Positions 6,662-15,150 of a stretch of DNA of 64,000 nucleotides are shown here, in pieces. A program made the translations under genes and the position numbers. Position 1 is the first letter of the stretch, and each line of letters begins with the position of its first letter. The notes beneath the pieces were generated by a model. That model was not told the DNA's origin. It made no database searches and saw only the letters and a program-made list of their open reading frames with translations. This DNA is from CAVYWD01 sp963772225. GTDB lineage: Bacteria > Myxococcota > Myxococcia > Myxococcales > UBA5297. The stretch is taken from contig CAVYWD010000003.1 of NCBI GenBank assembly GCA_963772225.1, positions 799,367 through 863,366 on the forward strand. Direction: 5' to 3'.

Positions 6662-7060
6662 CTACCTGGAAGTCGCCAGTACCGATGCGACGATCTCGAG
6701 AGCGCCTATCGCGACGCTTTCCTGGGCGCTTTCCGAACCCTCGAGCTGGAGCTCGAGAGTCTGGGCCCGGCCGTTGCGCAGTTCGACCGCGTTGCCGGTA
6801 GAGACAGGCGCCTTCACCACCCACTCGCTGTCTCCACACGCGCCCAGAGCCAGCTCAAGCTCGGCAGCTACGCGCAGGCCAACGGCATTGATGTAGCGCT
6901 GCGCTTCAACGGCATCGAAGGTCCCCGGTACCGAGATGTCGAGGGTAATCGTGGGCAGGGGATCGTTGTATTCGCTCATTTGTATGTCCATGGTGGCCTT
7001 GACGAACGCCACGGACGCCTTCGGGTTCGCCGATTGTGTCGCCGCGGAATCTGCGGTCAT
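6662..7060 (-). CDS. Hypothetical 132-residue protein
   Basis: No family recognised. Codon pattern and composition look genuine: the protein starts MTADSAATQSANPKAS and has beta-rich segments (TITLDISVPGTFD, QTLELQLEGS) with a helical C-terminus. No signal peptide or membrane segment. The start is fixed by GGAGG six bases upstream of the ATG at 7060. It is the only minus-strand gene in this small-gene cluster and is divergent from the 7288 gene, leaving a ~230-bp shared promoter region. Confidence 0.6.
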   Translation of the reverse strand: MTADSAATQSANPKASVAFVKATMDIQMSEYNDPLPTITLDISVPGTFDAVEAQRYINAVGLRVAAELELALGACGDSEWVVKAPVSTGNAVELRNGRAQTLELQLEGSESAQESVAIGALEIVASVLATSR

Positions 7061-7287
7061 GCGTGCCTCCAGGTGCTCGGTTGTGGATTCGCCGGCTGCG
7101 GGCTTGCTCCGTGCCGGGCCGGACGCAGTCAGGCTCCGCCTTGGCGAACAGGCAAGCCGAAAAGCGCAAAGAACCGACATTCGATCGCGCCGCATTCTGC
7201 TCCATAAAACTTGCTATCAGCGCCGACCGGAGCGTGTATGGTCATCGCGATTGGGCATGGTGCCGGCGCGAGAATGCGAGGGTGGAA

Positions 7288-7497
7288 ATGAACGACGCGA
7301 ACACGAATACGCAGGCCTTGCAGACCGGGGACATCACGAAGGTCCTCGAGGAGATTGCGCGCAAGAAGCTGCGCCTCGGTACGCTCGCGGAGCGCAAGAG
7401 CGACCGCCTCGATTTCCACGAGCATGCGGTGTGGCAAATCCGCGACGCGCTCGAGGAGGCCTACAAGGCGGGCTTCGCGGCCGCGAGCCGGCGCTGA
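7288..7497 (+). CDS. Hypothetical 69-residue protein
   Basis: Unrecognised small helical protein (MNDANTNTQALQTGDI...), ending in DALEEAYKAGFAAASRR. The terminal helix resembles the C-terminal helix of the 4769 protein. GGTGGAA directly precedes the ATG. It lies in line with the next gene on the same strand, 150 bp away. Confidence 0.6.
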   Translation: MNDANTNTQALQTGDITKVLEEIARKKLRLGTLAERKSDRLDFHEHAVWQIRDALEEAYKAGFAAASRR

Positions 7498-7647
7498 GGG
7501 AGTGGGCCGGGGCCTCGGGCGCGAGGGATGCGCTCAAGGCCCTTTCCTCGGGACGCGGATTCAAAGCGAGGAGTTGCGTTGAGAGCGGATTCGAGGGTGT
7601 ATGTCAGTTGTGTGCAACAGAAGCCGGGATTCCAGGAGGGCACACGA

Positions 7648-8121
7648 GTGAAAGCCGGAGGCAAGAAGGCACCGCGGCCGATGAGCCGCGTTCACCACGT
7701 CGATGGTGACGGGCATCCGGTCGACGAGGCGATAGAGCGGAGGCTGCCGCAGCGCGCCCTGCGTCACCGGGTTGACCGGGCCACGGCGCGCCTCGAGGCC
7801 GCCTTGGGCAAGCGTCGCGAGGTGTGGCTCGAGCTCGAGGAGCCGCTCAACGAGCTCTACGACCACCGCCAGGCCGCCTACTTCGACTTGGGATTCGAGC
7901 ACGGGTTTGCCGCCGGTCGTCGCGATGCCCGGACGAAAGCGCCCCGGGTGCGCGAGCTCGCCGAGCAAGTGAGAGATGTTGCGATCCAGCGGTCGGCGTC
8001 GCGGGAGGAGGCCTTGGCCGCCCTGCTCGAGGCCGCAACGTCGCTGGCGATTGGCGGGAAGCCCGGGGGAAGCGCGGTCCGCAGAACGCGGGTGAGTTCA
8101 GGACGGCGACCGCCGAGGTAG
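7648..8121 (+). CDS. Hypothetical 157-residue protein
   Basis: No family recognised. An Arg/Lys-rich N-terminus is followed by a helical region (RLEAALGKRREVWLELEEPL, then YDHRQAAYFDLGFEHGFAAG) and a second helical segment (REEALAALLEAATSLA). I chose GTG 7648 because GGAGGG lies 8 nt upstream; upstream codons in frame look non-coding. Related in style to the other small proteins in this cluster. Confidence 0.5.
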   Translation: MKAGGKKAPRPMSRVHHVDGDGHPVDEAIERRLPQRALRHRVDRATARLEAALGKRREVWLELEEPLNELYDHRQAAYFDLGFEHGFAAGRRDARTKAPRVRELAEQVRDVAIQRSASREEALAALLEAATSLAIGGKPGGSAVRRTRVSSGRRPPR

Positions 8122-8231
8122 ATGATGGAGCGGCCGGAAGAGCCCGCGGCTCCCGGGTACCCCGCGCCGGTTCAAGGGGGCGGGGCGAGGCGCCACCACA
8201 CGAGGCGCAGGACGTCGTGGACGGGGCCTGG

Positions 8232-8453
8232 CTACACGCCCTCGAGCAGCTCCGACAAGCTGACCTTGAAGCACTCGGCGAGGCGGGCGAGGGTGCTCAT
8301 GTGCGGGTCGAGGTCGCCGCGTTCGATCTTCTGGTAGTGCGACAGAGAGAAGTCGAAGCGGCGGACCATGTCGAGCTGCGACAGCCGCCGCTTCTGGCGC
8401 AGATCGCGGCAGCGCTTCCCCAGCCTGGAGTTTCTTCTCTCGTTCGCGGTCAT
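8232..8453 (-). CDS. XRE-family helix-turn-helix regulator
   Basis: A 73-residue, single-domain Cro/C1-type DNA-binding protein: LGKRCRDLRQKRRLSQ is helix 1-2, LSHYQKIERGDLDPH contains the HTH with the typical Q-K-I-E-R-G motif, and STLARLAECFKVSLSELLEG is the final helix pair. It starts 136 bp from the divergent response-regulator gene. The gap holds a perfect palindrome and three CGTCA half-sites (8464-8533), so it probably regulates itself and perhaps the neighbour. Confidence 0.85.
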   Translation of the reverse strand: MTANERRNSRLGKRCRDLRQKRRLSQLDMVRRFDFSLSHYQKIERGDLDPHMSTLARLAECFKVSLSELLEGV

Positions 8454-8463
8454 CGGCGTCTGT

Positions 8464-8533
8464 CGTCAGGGTTGGCTGATGACCGTCAGGGTAGGTAACC
8501 TACCCTTGGCGATAATACGTCAGCCTTGACGTA
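8464..8533 (+). promoter_or_regulatory. Candidate operator region between the XRE and response-regulator genes
   Basis: Three elements are visible. First, direct repeats CGTCAGGGT at 8464-8472 and 8484-8492, 20 bp apart, or about two helical turns. Second, the perfect palindrome AGGGTAGGT-A-ACCTACCCT at 8488-8506. Third, the inverted repeat TACGTCA-gcct-TGACGTA at 8516-8533. Such ordered symmetric sites are typical operators, and the XRE protein is the obvious candidate ligand by position. Confidence 0.65.
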
Positions 8534-8589
8534 GGGGAGCCGGAGGGGCAGAAGAAGACCGCGTTGACTCGAACTACGGGAGGGAGGCC

Positions 8590-9006
8590 ATGGAGCACGA
8601 CAAGGGAGCAGCATCTTCGGGACATGGACCAGGTGAAGGGGCAGGCGCTGGCGTCGCCGACGTGCTGGTCGTCGATGACAGCGCGGAGATCCGCGAGGTC
8701 CTCGCCGCCATTTTGCGGAGGGAAGGGCACGTAGTCGCCCAGGCGGCCAACGGCGTGGAAGCCCTCCGGCATATGCGTGTTCACGGCCGGCCGAAGGTAG
8801 TCATCTCGGATCTCCAAATGCCCGTGATGAATGGATGGGCGCTGCTGCACGCAATGGAAAGAGACCCCGCGCTGGCGAATATTCCCGTGGTGGTCCTGTC
8901 GGCAGGCCGCAAGGACGGTCCGCTTCCGGTGCCCGAGGAGAGGTTCATGCAGAAGCCCATCGACGTGGATGAGTTGCTCGCGTTCGTGCGCAAGTACGGG
9001 GGCTGA
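8590..9006 (+). CDS. Single-domain response regulator (CheY-like receiver)
   Basis: 138 residues. After a ~20-residue Gly/Ala/His tail the receiver fold runs to the end with all key residues: D29-D30 acidic pair (LVVDDS), phospho-acceptor D74 (VISDLQMP), S104 switch (VVLSAG) and K122 (MQKPID). There is no output domain, so it acts by phospho-dependent protein contact, as is common in myxobacteria. The start ATG follows GGGAGGGAGGCC. No histidine kinase is nearby, so the partner is unknown. Confidence 0.88.
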   Translation: MEHDKGAASSGHGPGEGAGAGVADVLVVDDSAEIREVLAAILRREGHVVAQAANGVEALRHMRVHGRPKVVISDLQMPVMNGWALLHAMERDPALANIPVVVLSAGRKDGPLPVPEERFMQKPIDVDELLAFVRKYGG

Positions 9007-9390
9007 AAGGCCGCTGAAGGGCTCGGGCTCGGACTGGAGAAGCGGCCGGAACCGGCGCGCTGGCCGGTTCGGGCGAGCGGCGGCGGTAGCGGCGCTGGTT
9101 GGCTATGGCGCGGGCGCCCGGAGGGCTGGTGGTAGGAGCAAACGCGCCCCGCGCGACCTTCTGCGTTTAGAAAAGTTCGATATCGGACCATGAGTGAACC
9201 TGCCGCGTCGCTGAAGCAGGCGCGCCTCGGGGCAACCAGCCCCGCCTATCGCCGCCCCGCGAAGCGGCTCTAAGTCGATTTCGCTCGCCCGCGTGAGCGC
9301 GGCGGGGCTACTGTGCCGGGAATCGCACAGGTGAGGGAAGCAAGTTGGGCCGGGTGGGGCCCGCACTTTCCGAGTGGAGCGGAGGAGGAA

Positions 9391-10944
9391 ATGGGAGCTG
9401 CCGAGGAAGAAACGGTTGCGCTCGAAAAGGTCACCGCCGTTTTCAAGACCGTGAAGGGGAAGGGCTGGGACGATTGGGAAGTCCTGGAAATGAACGTCCG
9501 CGAGCACATCGGGCGGCCCACCTATGCCACGCTTGAAATAGCAGCGACGAGCCAGAACTTCGACTTCTCGCCGATGTTGGGGAAGTCCTGCGTCCTGGTG
9601 CTGGCGCGCGGCCCAAATCGGAAGCGGTTCTTCAAGGGGATCGTCTGTCGGATCGAGAAGCGGGGTGAATACCCCTTCGGTTCGGTCGCCCGTGTCGACT
9701 TCGCCTCGGCTATCGCGGCGATGGCGCATGGGGAGGACAGTCGGATCTTCGAGAACATGACGGCGCCGCAGATCCTCGAGGAAGTGTTCAAGGAGGCGCT
9801 GGAGCCCTTTGGGCGAACAATTCGGCTGAATCTGACCCGCAAGTATGCCGTCCGCGAGTACTGCACGCAGTACAAGGAATCCGACTGGAACTTCGTGCAG
9901 AGGCTCATGGCCGACGAAGGGATCACCTTCTACTTCGATGACGGACTAACGGAGGCGGTTCGCGAGACGGCAGTGCTGGTGGATTGCAACGACTCGTTTC
10001 CCGAGATCGTTACGATGGGGGGCGAGGAGGCGGTCTTGCCTCCGCTCGAGTCACCCGAGCCCGAGCGGGCCTGGATCGCGTTCCAGGTGGTTTGGGAGGA
10101 CACCGACGAGCCGGTCAGCCGTGTGGCGCTGATCGTTGAGTCTTCCGGAAGCGAAGGGAGTGCGCGCAGCCGCTGCGAGACCGACTCGGAAGGTCGCGCA
10201 CGCATCGAGACGCCACTGACCCGAAGCGACGTGCGCTGCAGCATCCAGGGCCTCACCGCGGCGGACTGCGCGGTGTTGGCTGACGCGGGAGACGCCAAGC
10301 ACGCGCGCGCGGCGTCCGCCGAGCGAACGCCGCGCCCTACTCCAAAGGCCATTATCCGAGTGGAGAAGCGGAAGGTCCGCACCGGCGAAACGCTCGAGAG
10401 CATCGCCAAGGACGCGGGGCTCACCCGCGAGGAACTGGCCTACTTCAATTTCGGGACCAAAGATACGGGCGAGATCAACAAGCACCTCCGAACGACGGTT
10501 GGGTGTGCCAATGCACCCGTGGAGGGTGAAGAACTTGTCTTCGACGATGACGACGCCCCGGGCCTGCTCCTTGTGCCGAAGGAATGGAGGCTGGAAGCGC
10601 TGCCTCCGATGCGAGAGCACAAGCTGCGGGTCAAGCCAGTGCCCGTTCTACGGCCGCAGAAGTATCGCCTTCGGGTTCGGCTTCCCATCGACCCACAGCA
10701 GGCGGAAACCTGCGACGACCTGTTCACGCTCTACTCCTCTGGTGAGGAATTCAGGCAGACGCTCTCGGTAAGCGACGACCTCGTACCGGGCGACCAGTAT
10801 GTGGACCTGGAATACTCGGGCCTCGTGCCGGGGCTGACGTATTCTCTAGAGATCAATCCAGGCCAGGAGGGAGCGCCCTACCTCTTCTTCGAAGATGTTC
10901 CATTCGCCGGCCTCCCTGCTGAAGAGGTGCTAAATGGGGCTTGA
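9391..10944 (+). CDS. VgrG-like hub protein with Ig-like and LysM domains, no spike
   Basis: A 517-residue protein. The first ~200 residues match the gp27-like hub of VgrG/phage late control D proteins (RKRFFKGIVCRIE, then NLTRKYAVREYCTQYKESDW and NFVQRLMADEGITFYF). Next come a beta-sandwich-like stretch (about 230-310) and a LysM module (VRTGETLESIAKDAGLTREE), then another beta domain. I do not see the gp5 OB-fold/beta-helix of canonical VgrG. Its close relative is the minus-strand gene at 36010. ATG 9391 has GGAGGAGGAA directly upstream. The effector gene overlaps its end, so it probably delivers that effector. Confidence 0.8.
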   Translation: MGAAEEETVALEKVTAVFKTVKGKGWDDWEVLEMNVREHIGRPTYATLEIAATSQNFDFSPMLGKSCVLVLARGPNRKRFFKGIVCRIEKRGEYPFGSVARVDFASAIAAMAHGEDSRIFENMTAPQILEEVFKEALEPFGRTIRLNLTRKYAVREYCTQYKESDWNFVQRLMADEGITFYFDDGLTEAVRETAVLVDCNDSFPEIVTMGGEEAVLPPLESPEPERAWIAFQVVWEDTDEPVSRVALIVESSGSEGSARSRCETDSEGRARIETPLTRSDVRCSIQGLTAADCAVLADAGDAKHARAASAERTPRPTPKAIIRVEKRKVRTGETLESIAKDAGLTREELAYFNFGTKDTGEINKHLRTTVGCANAPVEGEELVFDDDDAPGLLLVPKEWRLEALPPMREHKLRVKPVPVLRPQKYRLRVRLPIDPQQAETCDDLFTLYSSGEEFRQTLSVSDDLVPGDQYVDLEYSGLVPGLTYSLEINPGQEGAPYLFFEDVPFAGLPAEEVLNGA

Positions 10945-12133
10945 TAACTTCTCAAACGAAGGCGCGACGGAGACCTCGTCCGATTCTGTCTTCCCTGGCG
11001 AAGCGCCCGCACAATGCTGGGGGCTGGCCGATGAGGAGATCAGAATACCAAGCATTGCCGACTTGATGTCTCGGGTCGCCGAGCTTGAATCGCGGCTGGC
11101 GAGTGCCGAAGCCGTCGAGGGACGTGATATCGACGAGGCCATCCTCTCGGGCTACCGAGGTATGCTCGATGCCCGTGTCGCGGCCTTCGATTCGGCCCTG
11201 CAAGACGCGCTTCCGCGGTTCCAAGAACAACTCGAGCAGGAGCTTGCCAAGAAGAACGACATGCAGCGGCAGGCGCATGCGGAGGGACTGTTCGTTGAGG
11301 GCCTCGGATATCCGCCACATCAGATGAGGGTCATAAGCTGCAGGCTGAATATCCGCACCGTTACCTACTCCGTCTTTCCCACCACGAACCATCAGGAGAG
11401 GACGGAGGTGTTGGGCGCCATTAGTCCAACGGGAAGAGAGTTGAGTGCGGCGCAATGGCGGTCCGAGCAGGGGATCGTCGAGTCCGATGGCCTTGGGCTC
11501 ATCGACTGGGTGCTCACGGCGTGGGCGGCGATTGGACTGCTTCGCGGGTTTGTGCGTCTGAGCCTTCGTTTCGTGTCGACGCGAGCGTCGCGCTTGAAGG
11601 TGCCGCTGAGAAGGCAGTGGTTCGCCCAGCCAGGATTCCAGAGCACGCCATACCTTCGCGCGGGAGCGGGCCAGTGTGACGAGTATGGCAACATAACGAT
11701 CTCGTCCCTCGGGACGCCCGCGGATCAGAGACTCGCGTTCGCGCACGAGTATCTTCACTCGCTATTGTCACCGAAGTTTCTTCCGTTCAGGGATCTGCGC
11801 GCTAAGGTGAAGATTGTCGGATACAAGAAGAGCCAGCTGCTTCGCTATACCGAGGAGGCGCTCGCCGAGACATTCGCGCAGATGAAGATCAATGGCGTGA
11901 GCGCGAGTGCGCTGGTCGAAGGGCTGAGGTTTCCGATGGGTAGCGCGGTGTATCAGTTGACCTGGAAGGGAGTGGCCGCCGAGGGGGTCGCCGCAGTAAC
12001 CGTCGGAACGATAGTAGTCGGAGGAGCTGCGGTGTCGGTGCAGTGGATCTTAGATGCAGAGGAGCGGAAGGCCAGAAAGGCGCAGAAGAGCCCTGGCCCT
12101 CGCCACGGAGATGGGAGGCCGGTGCGTGACTGA
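10934..12133 (+). CDS. Putative secreted membrane metalloprotease effector (HEYLH)
   Basis: 399 residues. HEYLH at 271-275 is a zincin HExxH motif and EEALAETF (307-314) offers the third glutamate ligand. An N-terminal coiled-coil segment (45-110) and hydrophobic stretches near 188-205 and 350-370 suggest membrane association. It overlaps the vgrG-like gene by 11 bp and is followed by a small overlapping gene. This VgrG, toxin, antitoxin order is typical of T6SS cargo. The substrate is unknown. A chaperone or structural role is possible, but a conserved protease motif favours an effector. Confidence 0.65.
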   Translation: MGLDNFSNEGATETSSDSVFPGEAPAQCWGLADEEIRIPSIADLMSRVAELESRLASAEAVEGRDIDEAILSGYRGMLDARVAAFDSALQDALPRFQEQLEQELAKKNDMQRQAHAEGLFVEGLGYPPHQMRVISCRLNIRTVTYSVFPTTNHQERTEVLGAISPTGRELSAAQWRSEQGIVESDGLGLIDWVLTAWAAIGLLRGFVRLSLRFVSTRASRLKVPLRRQWFAQPGFQSTPYLRAGAGQCDEYGNITISSLGTPADQRLAFAHEYLHSLLSPKFLPFRDLRAKVKIVGYKKSQLLRYTEEALAETFAQMKINGVSASALVEGLRFPMGSAVYQLTWKGVAAEGVAAVTVGTIVVGGAAVSVQWILDAEERKARKAQKSPGPRHGDGRPVRD

Positions 12134-12344
12134 GGAACAAGCAATCGCGATAGCGAGGCAATATGCGTGTGAACGAGACTGGATCTGGCTGGAACCCGTG
12201 GAGGCGCGCAGATGCCGTCGATGGTTCGTCGGGGCTCCGTACTGGAACGTTCAAACGAATGCCCGGAGCATGGGGTGCAACATGTTTCTGAAGATTGACG
12301 AGCAGACGCGGGAGGTCTTCTACTCGTGCTTCTTTCCACGATAG
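12126..12344 (+). CDS. Candidate immunity protein for the metalloprotease effector
   Basis: A 72-residue protein starting GTG 12126, overlapping the effector stop by 8 bp. The sequence (TEEQAIAIARQYA at the start, then RRWFVGAP) resembles small YrhB/Imm35-like immunity proteins in its EEA-IA helix followed by a Trp-Phe strand, but the match is only suggestive. It is cytosolic (no signal peptide). Position, size and translational coupling are the main arguments for immunity. Confidence 0.55.
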   Translation: MTEEQAIAIARQYACERDWIWLEPVEARRCRRWFVGAPYWNVQTNARSMGCNMFLKIDEQTREVFYSCFFPR

Positions 12345-13964
12345 TCGTAAGGGGCTGGTAAGGGCCGCTGGACCCTCGGCCTCGGTTGGGCGCCCTGGAA
12401 GATTGACCGCGTTCGTGGCGTGAGATTGGTCGAGGGCCGGCGCCGCCCGCGGACGCCTTGAGCGCGCTGTCCTCCTGCATCCGGGGCGCTTTAGCGCCGG
12501 CCGGCGGGCGGTCGAGGTCGGGTGGGGAGCGCCCTCGGCCGATGCCCCAGGCCCGCCGCTCGAGAGTCGGAGGGGATTCTGGAAGGCCGGCGTAGCGCAC
12601 CTCGGCGCAGCAGCGATTGTCGCGAATCACGACCGCTGCCGGCGGTGGCCCTCGAGGCGACAGTCTTGATCGGTCGCCCGTCACTTGCCTCTTCTGGCCG
12701 TCGAGGTGGAGCCCGGAAGTGTCCACGGGATGCCGGCGATCGTGAACCTGGATGGGGTTCGGACCCCTCGCGCGCAAGCCCGGGTATCGACCGGAGCCGC
12801 CGAAGGCCTCCGTGGCGGCCACGTTGGGCTCACGGGGCGTCGGGCTGGCGCGGCCAGCTCGTGCCGCAATCCCGTCGGCCGGAGGCCGTGTCCGGGGGCC
12901 GGGGCGCGCGTGTCGCTCGGCGGGAGGAGGGGCGCTGGGCGTGCCGAGCACCGCTTCGTTGATGATGCTACGCGCGCTGCGATTCCGGTCTCGGGCGCAA
13001 CCGGCATTGCGGAGATGAAGGCCAAGGTCGTCCTGCCTGGGGCGGTCAACGCGGCCGATGCTGCCGGCGCCGACCACGAGGTCGTCGTTCCCGTGCACCT
13101 GGGGGCGGTCTGGCAGCGATAGACACAATTGGTGACGACCCTTCCAGGAACGCGGTGGTCGATTACGCGAGGGGGCCTTAGTGACCGCAGTGTCCGATAG
13201 TAGGCATTCAGCTTCGTTGAGCCAGGCGGAGGCAGTGGGCGGGAAAACGGAACCAAACTTGACGCACTTTGGCGGCTTCAGTAGCGTCTCGACCCGCACT
13301 GACCGACAGGGAGCCGCGGACTGGGAGAGCGGAACCTGAAGCCAGGGGAAACTCGGGCCGGATCGCAACGGGAGAGAGGGATGTCAGGACGCCAGAAACG
13401 AGAGGGTGAGCTGCGGATCTCGGCGATGGAGAGTTCGGAACGCCGAGGGGCGCCGTGGGTCCGAACGTGCACGCGCAGGCTCGCGCCGAGCTGAACTGGT
13501 CGAAACGTTGGAACAGGACGAGGGGGCAAGCGGTTCAGGTCGGCGCGCGGCGACAAGCATCCATCGTAAGCGCATCGGGCCCTTCCGACGAGAAAGAGGT
13601 GATTCACGAGAGTTTCGCTGTAGTCGAGCGCGAGTCGCGAGGAGTCGTCGCGATTCGCGTTGGAACGTAAGGTGCGGGCATCGGTGGAAACGGTGGAGGG
13701 GGTTGGAAGTTCATTCGCCTCTCAAGAGCGCAAGCCTCTCGAGGGCACTGAATTGAGGCGGGGTCGTGACGCAGCAGGAGTCGAATAGAAGCGTCTTCCG
13801 GGAGTCCATCGCACCGACGCAGTCAAATGCAGTCGTCGGTGCCCTCAAGGTGGCGAGACCTCGTAGGGAATATATTCGTTGGTTTCCGTCGCTCGGGAAT
13901 GGCTTGCCATTCCATGGCGGTAGAGCGGTCATGTGCCCCGTCCACCGGAAATCGGGGAACGGGC
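12345..13964. other. 1.6 kb without a convincing gene
   Basis: Frames on both strands are long only because of GC content and encode Arg/Pro/Ser-rich, low-complexity translations. A weak copy of the dispersed repeat (CCACGTTGGGCTCACGGGG, around 12819-12837) occurs here. A plus-strand frame ending VVLPGAVNAADAAGADHE near 13090 might be a fragment of something, but I could not assign it. Confidence 0.5.
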
Positions 13965-14858
13965 ATGACGATCGGCGAGGAGATCCAGCAGCTCGAGAGT
14001 TTGCAGACGGCGGTGCTCCGCGAGGTGTTCCGGGAGGTCGTCGGCGTGTCGAGCCGCTCGAACAACCGCGCGTTCCTCACCAAGCGGATCGCCTACGTGC
14101 TGCAGGCGAGAGCGGAGCTCAGGTCGATCACGTCGGGGACGTCTTCAGTTGGCCTGGTTGGCCTGGCGGTCCCGGAGCCGAGTGCGGGAGCGCCGTGTGC
14201 TGCGATGGTGGCGGGCTCGCCGGCCTCCGGCGCCGGGCTTGTTGCGGCGGGCGTTGCCTCGCAGGCTTCAGTTGGCCATCGACCCCGAGCGATCTCCGCG
14301 AGACGAGCCGCGTACCCGGCCCCAGCGACGGCATGCAGAGCGGCGGCGGAACCGGAGCAGGAGGCTCGTGCACCGGGGGCGTGGGCGCCCGACGCGGCCG
14401 TAGGCCTTCCCGCCGCGGCACAGGGGCAGCCGGAGCCGACGGAGCCATCCTTGCCCGCACCGGCCGCCACGTGGGGCTCAAAGGCCGTCGCCGCGTCGTC
14501 GGCGGCGCCCAGCGCGCCGGCCATCGCTGCGGGGCAGGTCGAATCTCCAGTTGCACACGCGCCTCGGGGGACCAGGGAGCCGCGTGTGGATGCATCCGCG
14601 GGTGGGGCGCGCGCGCCGTTGATGGAAGTCGGAGCGCGCGACCCGCGCATTCCGCCGCCGGGAACGGTCCTCGTGCGCCACGTTCGCGGTCGCACGGTCA
14701 GCGTCAAAGTGCTGGAGGGCGGCTTCGAGTTCGAGGGGAGAACTTATGCCTCCCTGTCGCCGATCGCGCGCGAAGTGACCGGTACGATCTGGAACGGGCT
14801 GCTCTTCTTCGGGCTGGTCCGCCGCGGCGAACGCAAGCCGAAGTCCAGCGAGCTTTGA
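13965..14858 (+). CDS. DUF2924 family protein with an Ala/Pro-rich insert
   Basis: 297 residues. The N-terminus (MTIGEEIQQLESLQTAVLRE, then SNNRAFLTKRIAYVLQAR) and C-terminus (DPRIPPPGTVLVRHVRG, then FEFEGRTYASLSPIAREVTG and WNGLLFFGL) match DUF2924, a family of unknown function usually found next to serine recombinases in phages and mobile elements. Between them is a ~140-residue Ala/Pro linker that typical ~150-200-residue members lack. A truncated serine recombinase of the type that accompanies DUF2924 lies at 26987-28513. ATG 13965 begins exactly at the domain. Confidence 0.75.
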   Translation: MTIGEEIQQLESLQTAVLREVFREVVGVSSRSNNRAFLTKRIAYVLQARAELRSITSGTSSVGLVGLAVPEPSAGAPCAAMVAGSPASGAGLVAAGVASQASVGHRPRAISARRAAYPAPATACRAAAEPEQEARAPGAWAPDAAVGLPAAAQGQPEPTEPSLPAPAATWGSKAVAASSAAPSAPAIAAGQVESPVAHAPRGTREPRVDASAGGARAPLMEVGARDPRIPPPGTVLVRHVRGRTVSVKVLEGGFEFEGRTYASLSPIAREVTGTIWNGLLFFGLVRRGERKPKSSEL

Positions 14859-15150
14859 CGCCATAACGAACGGCTGACCGGGGCGCTCCTTCTGCGCCGT
14901 TCTCTGGCGAGCGCCCAATTGGCGCCTCCAGTGGGTCGCCCGTTTACCTACACCACCAACGCGAGTGTCAGCCTCGGCGCGCCATCACCAGCCGGGCTCT
15001 GGCGCAGCCGCACCCATTCGGTGTCCGGCGCCTCTTGGCGCCGCTCCGCCTTCCGCACGCTCAACCTCGCTCTGAACTCTCCAACTGCTCCGCTGCTGGC
15101 CTCAAGGCAGCGGGCCCCCGCAGCTGTACGCGGGGTGCACCTTCATCGAC

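Noticed and set aside
12685..13122. Plus-strand frame ending AADAAGADHEVVVPVHLG
   Set aside because: The end looks protein-like, but most of the frame does not, and no family or start signal was found.
11953..13368. 471-codon minus-strand frame across the gene-poor region
   Set aside because: Low-complexity Arg/Pro/Ser translation, no ribosome-binding site, and it overlaps the effector and immunity genes.
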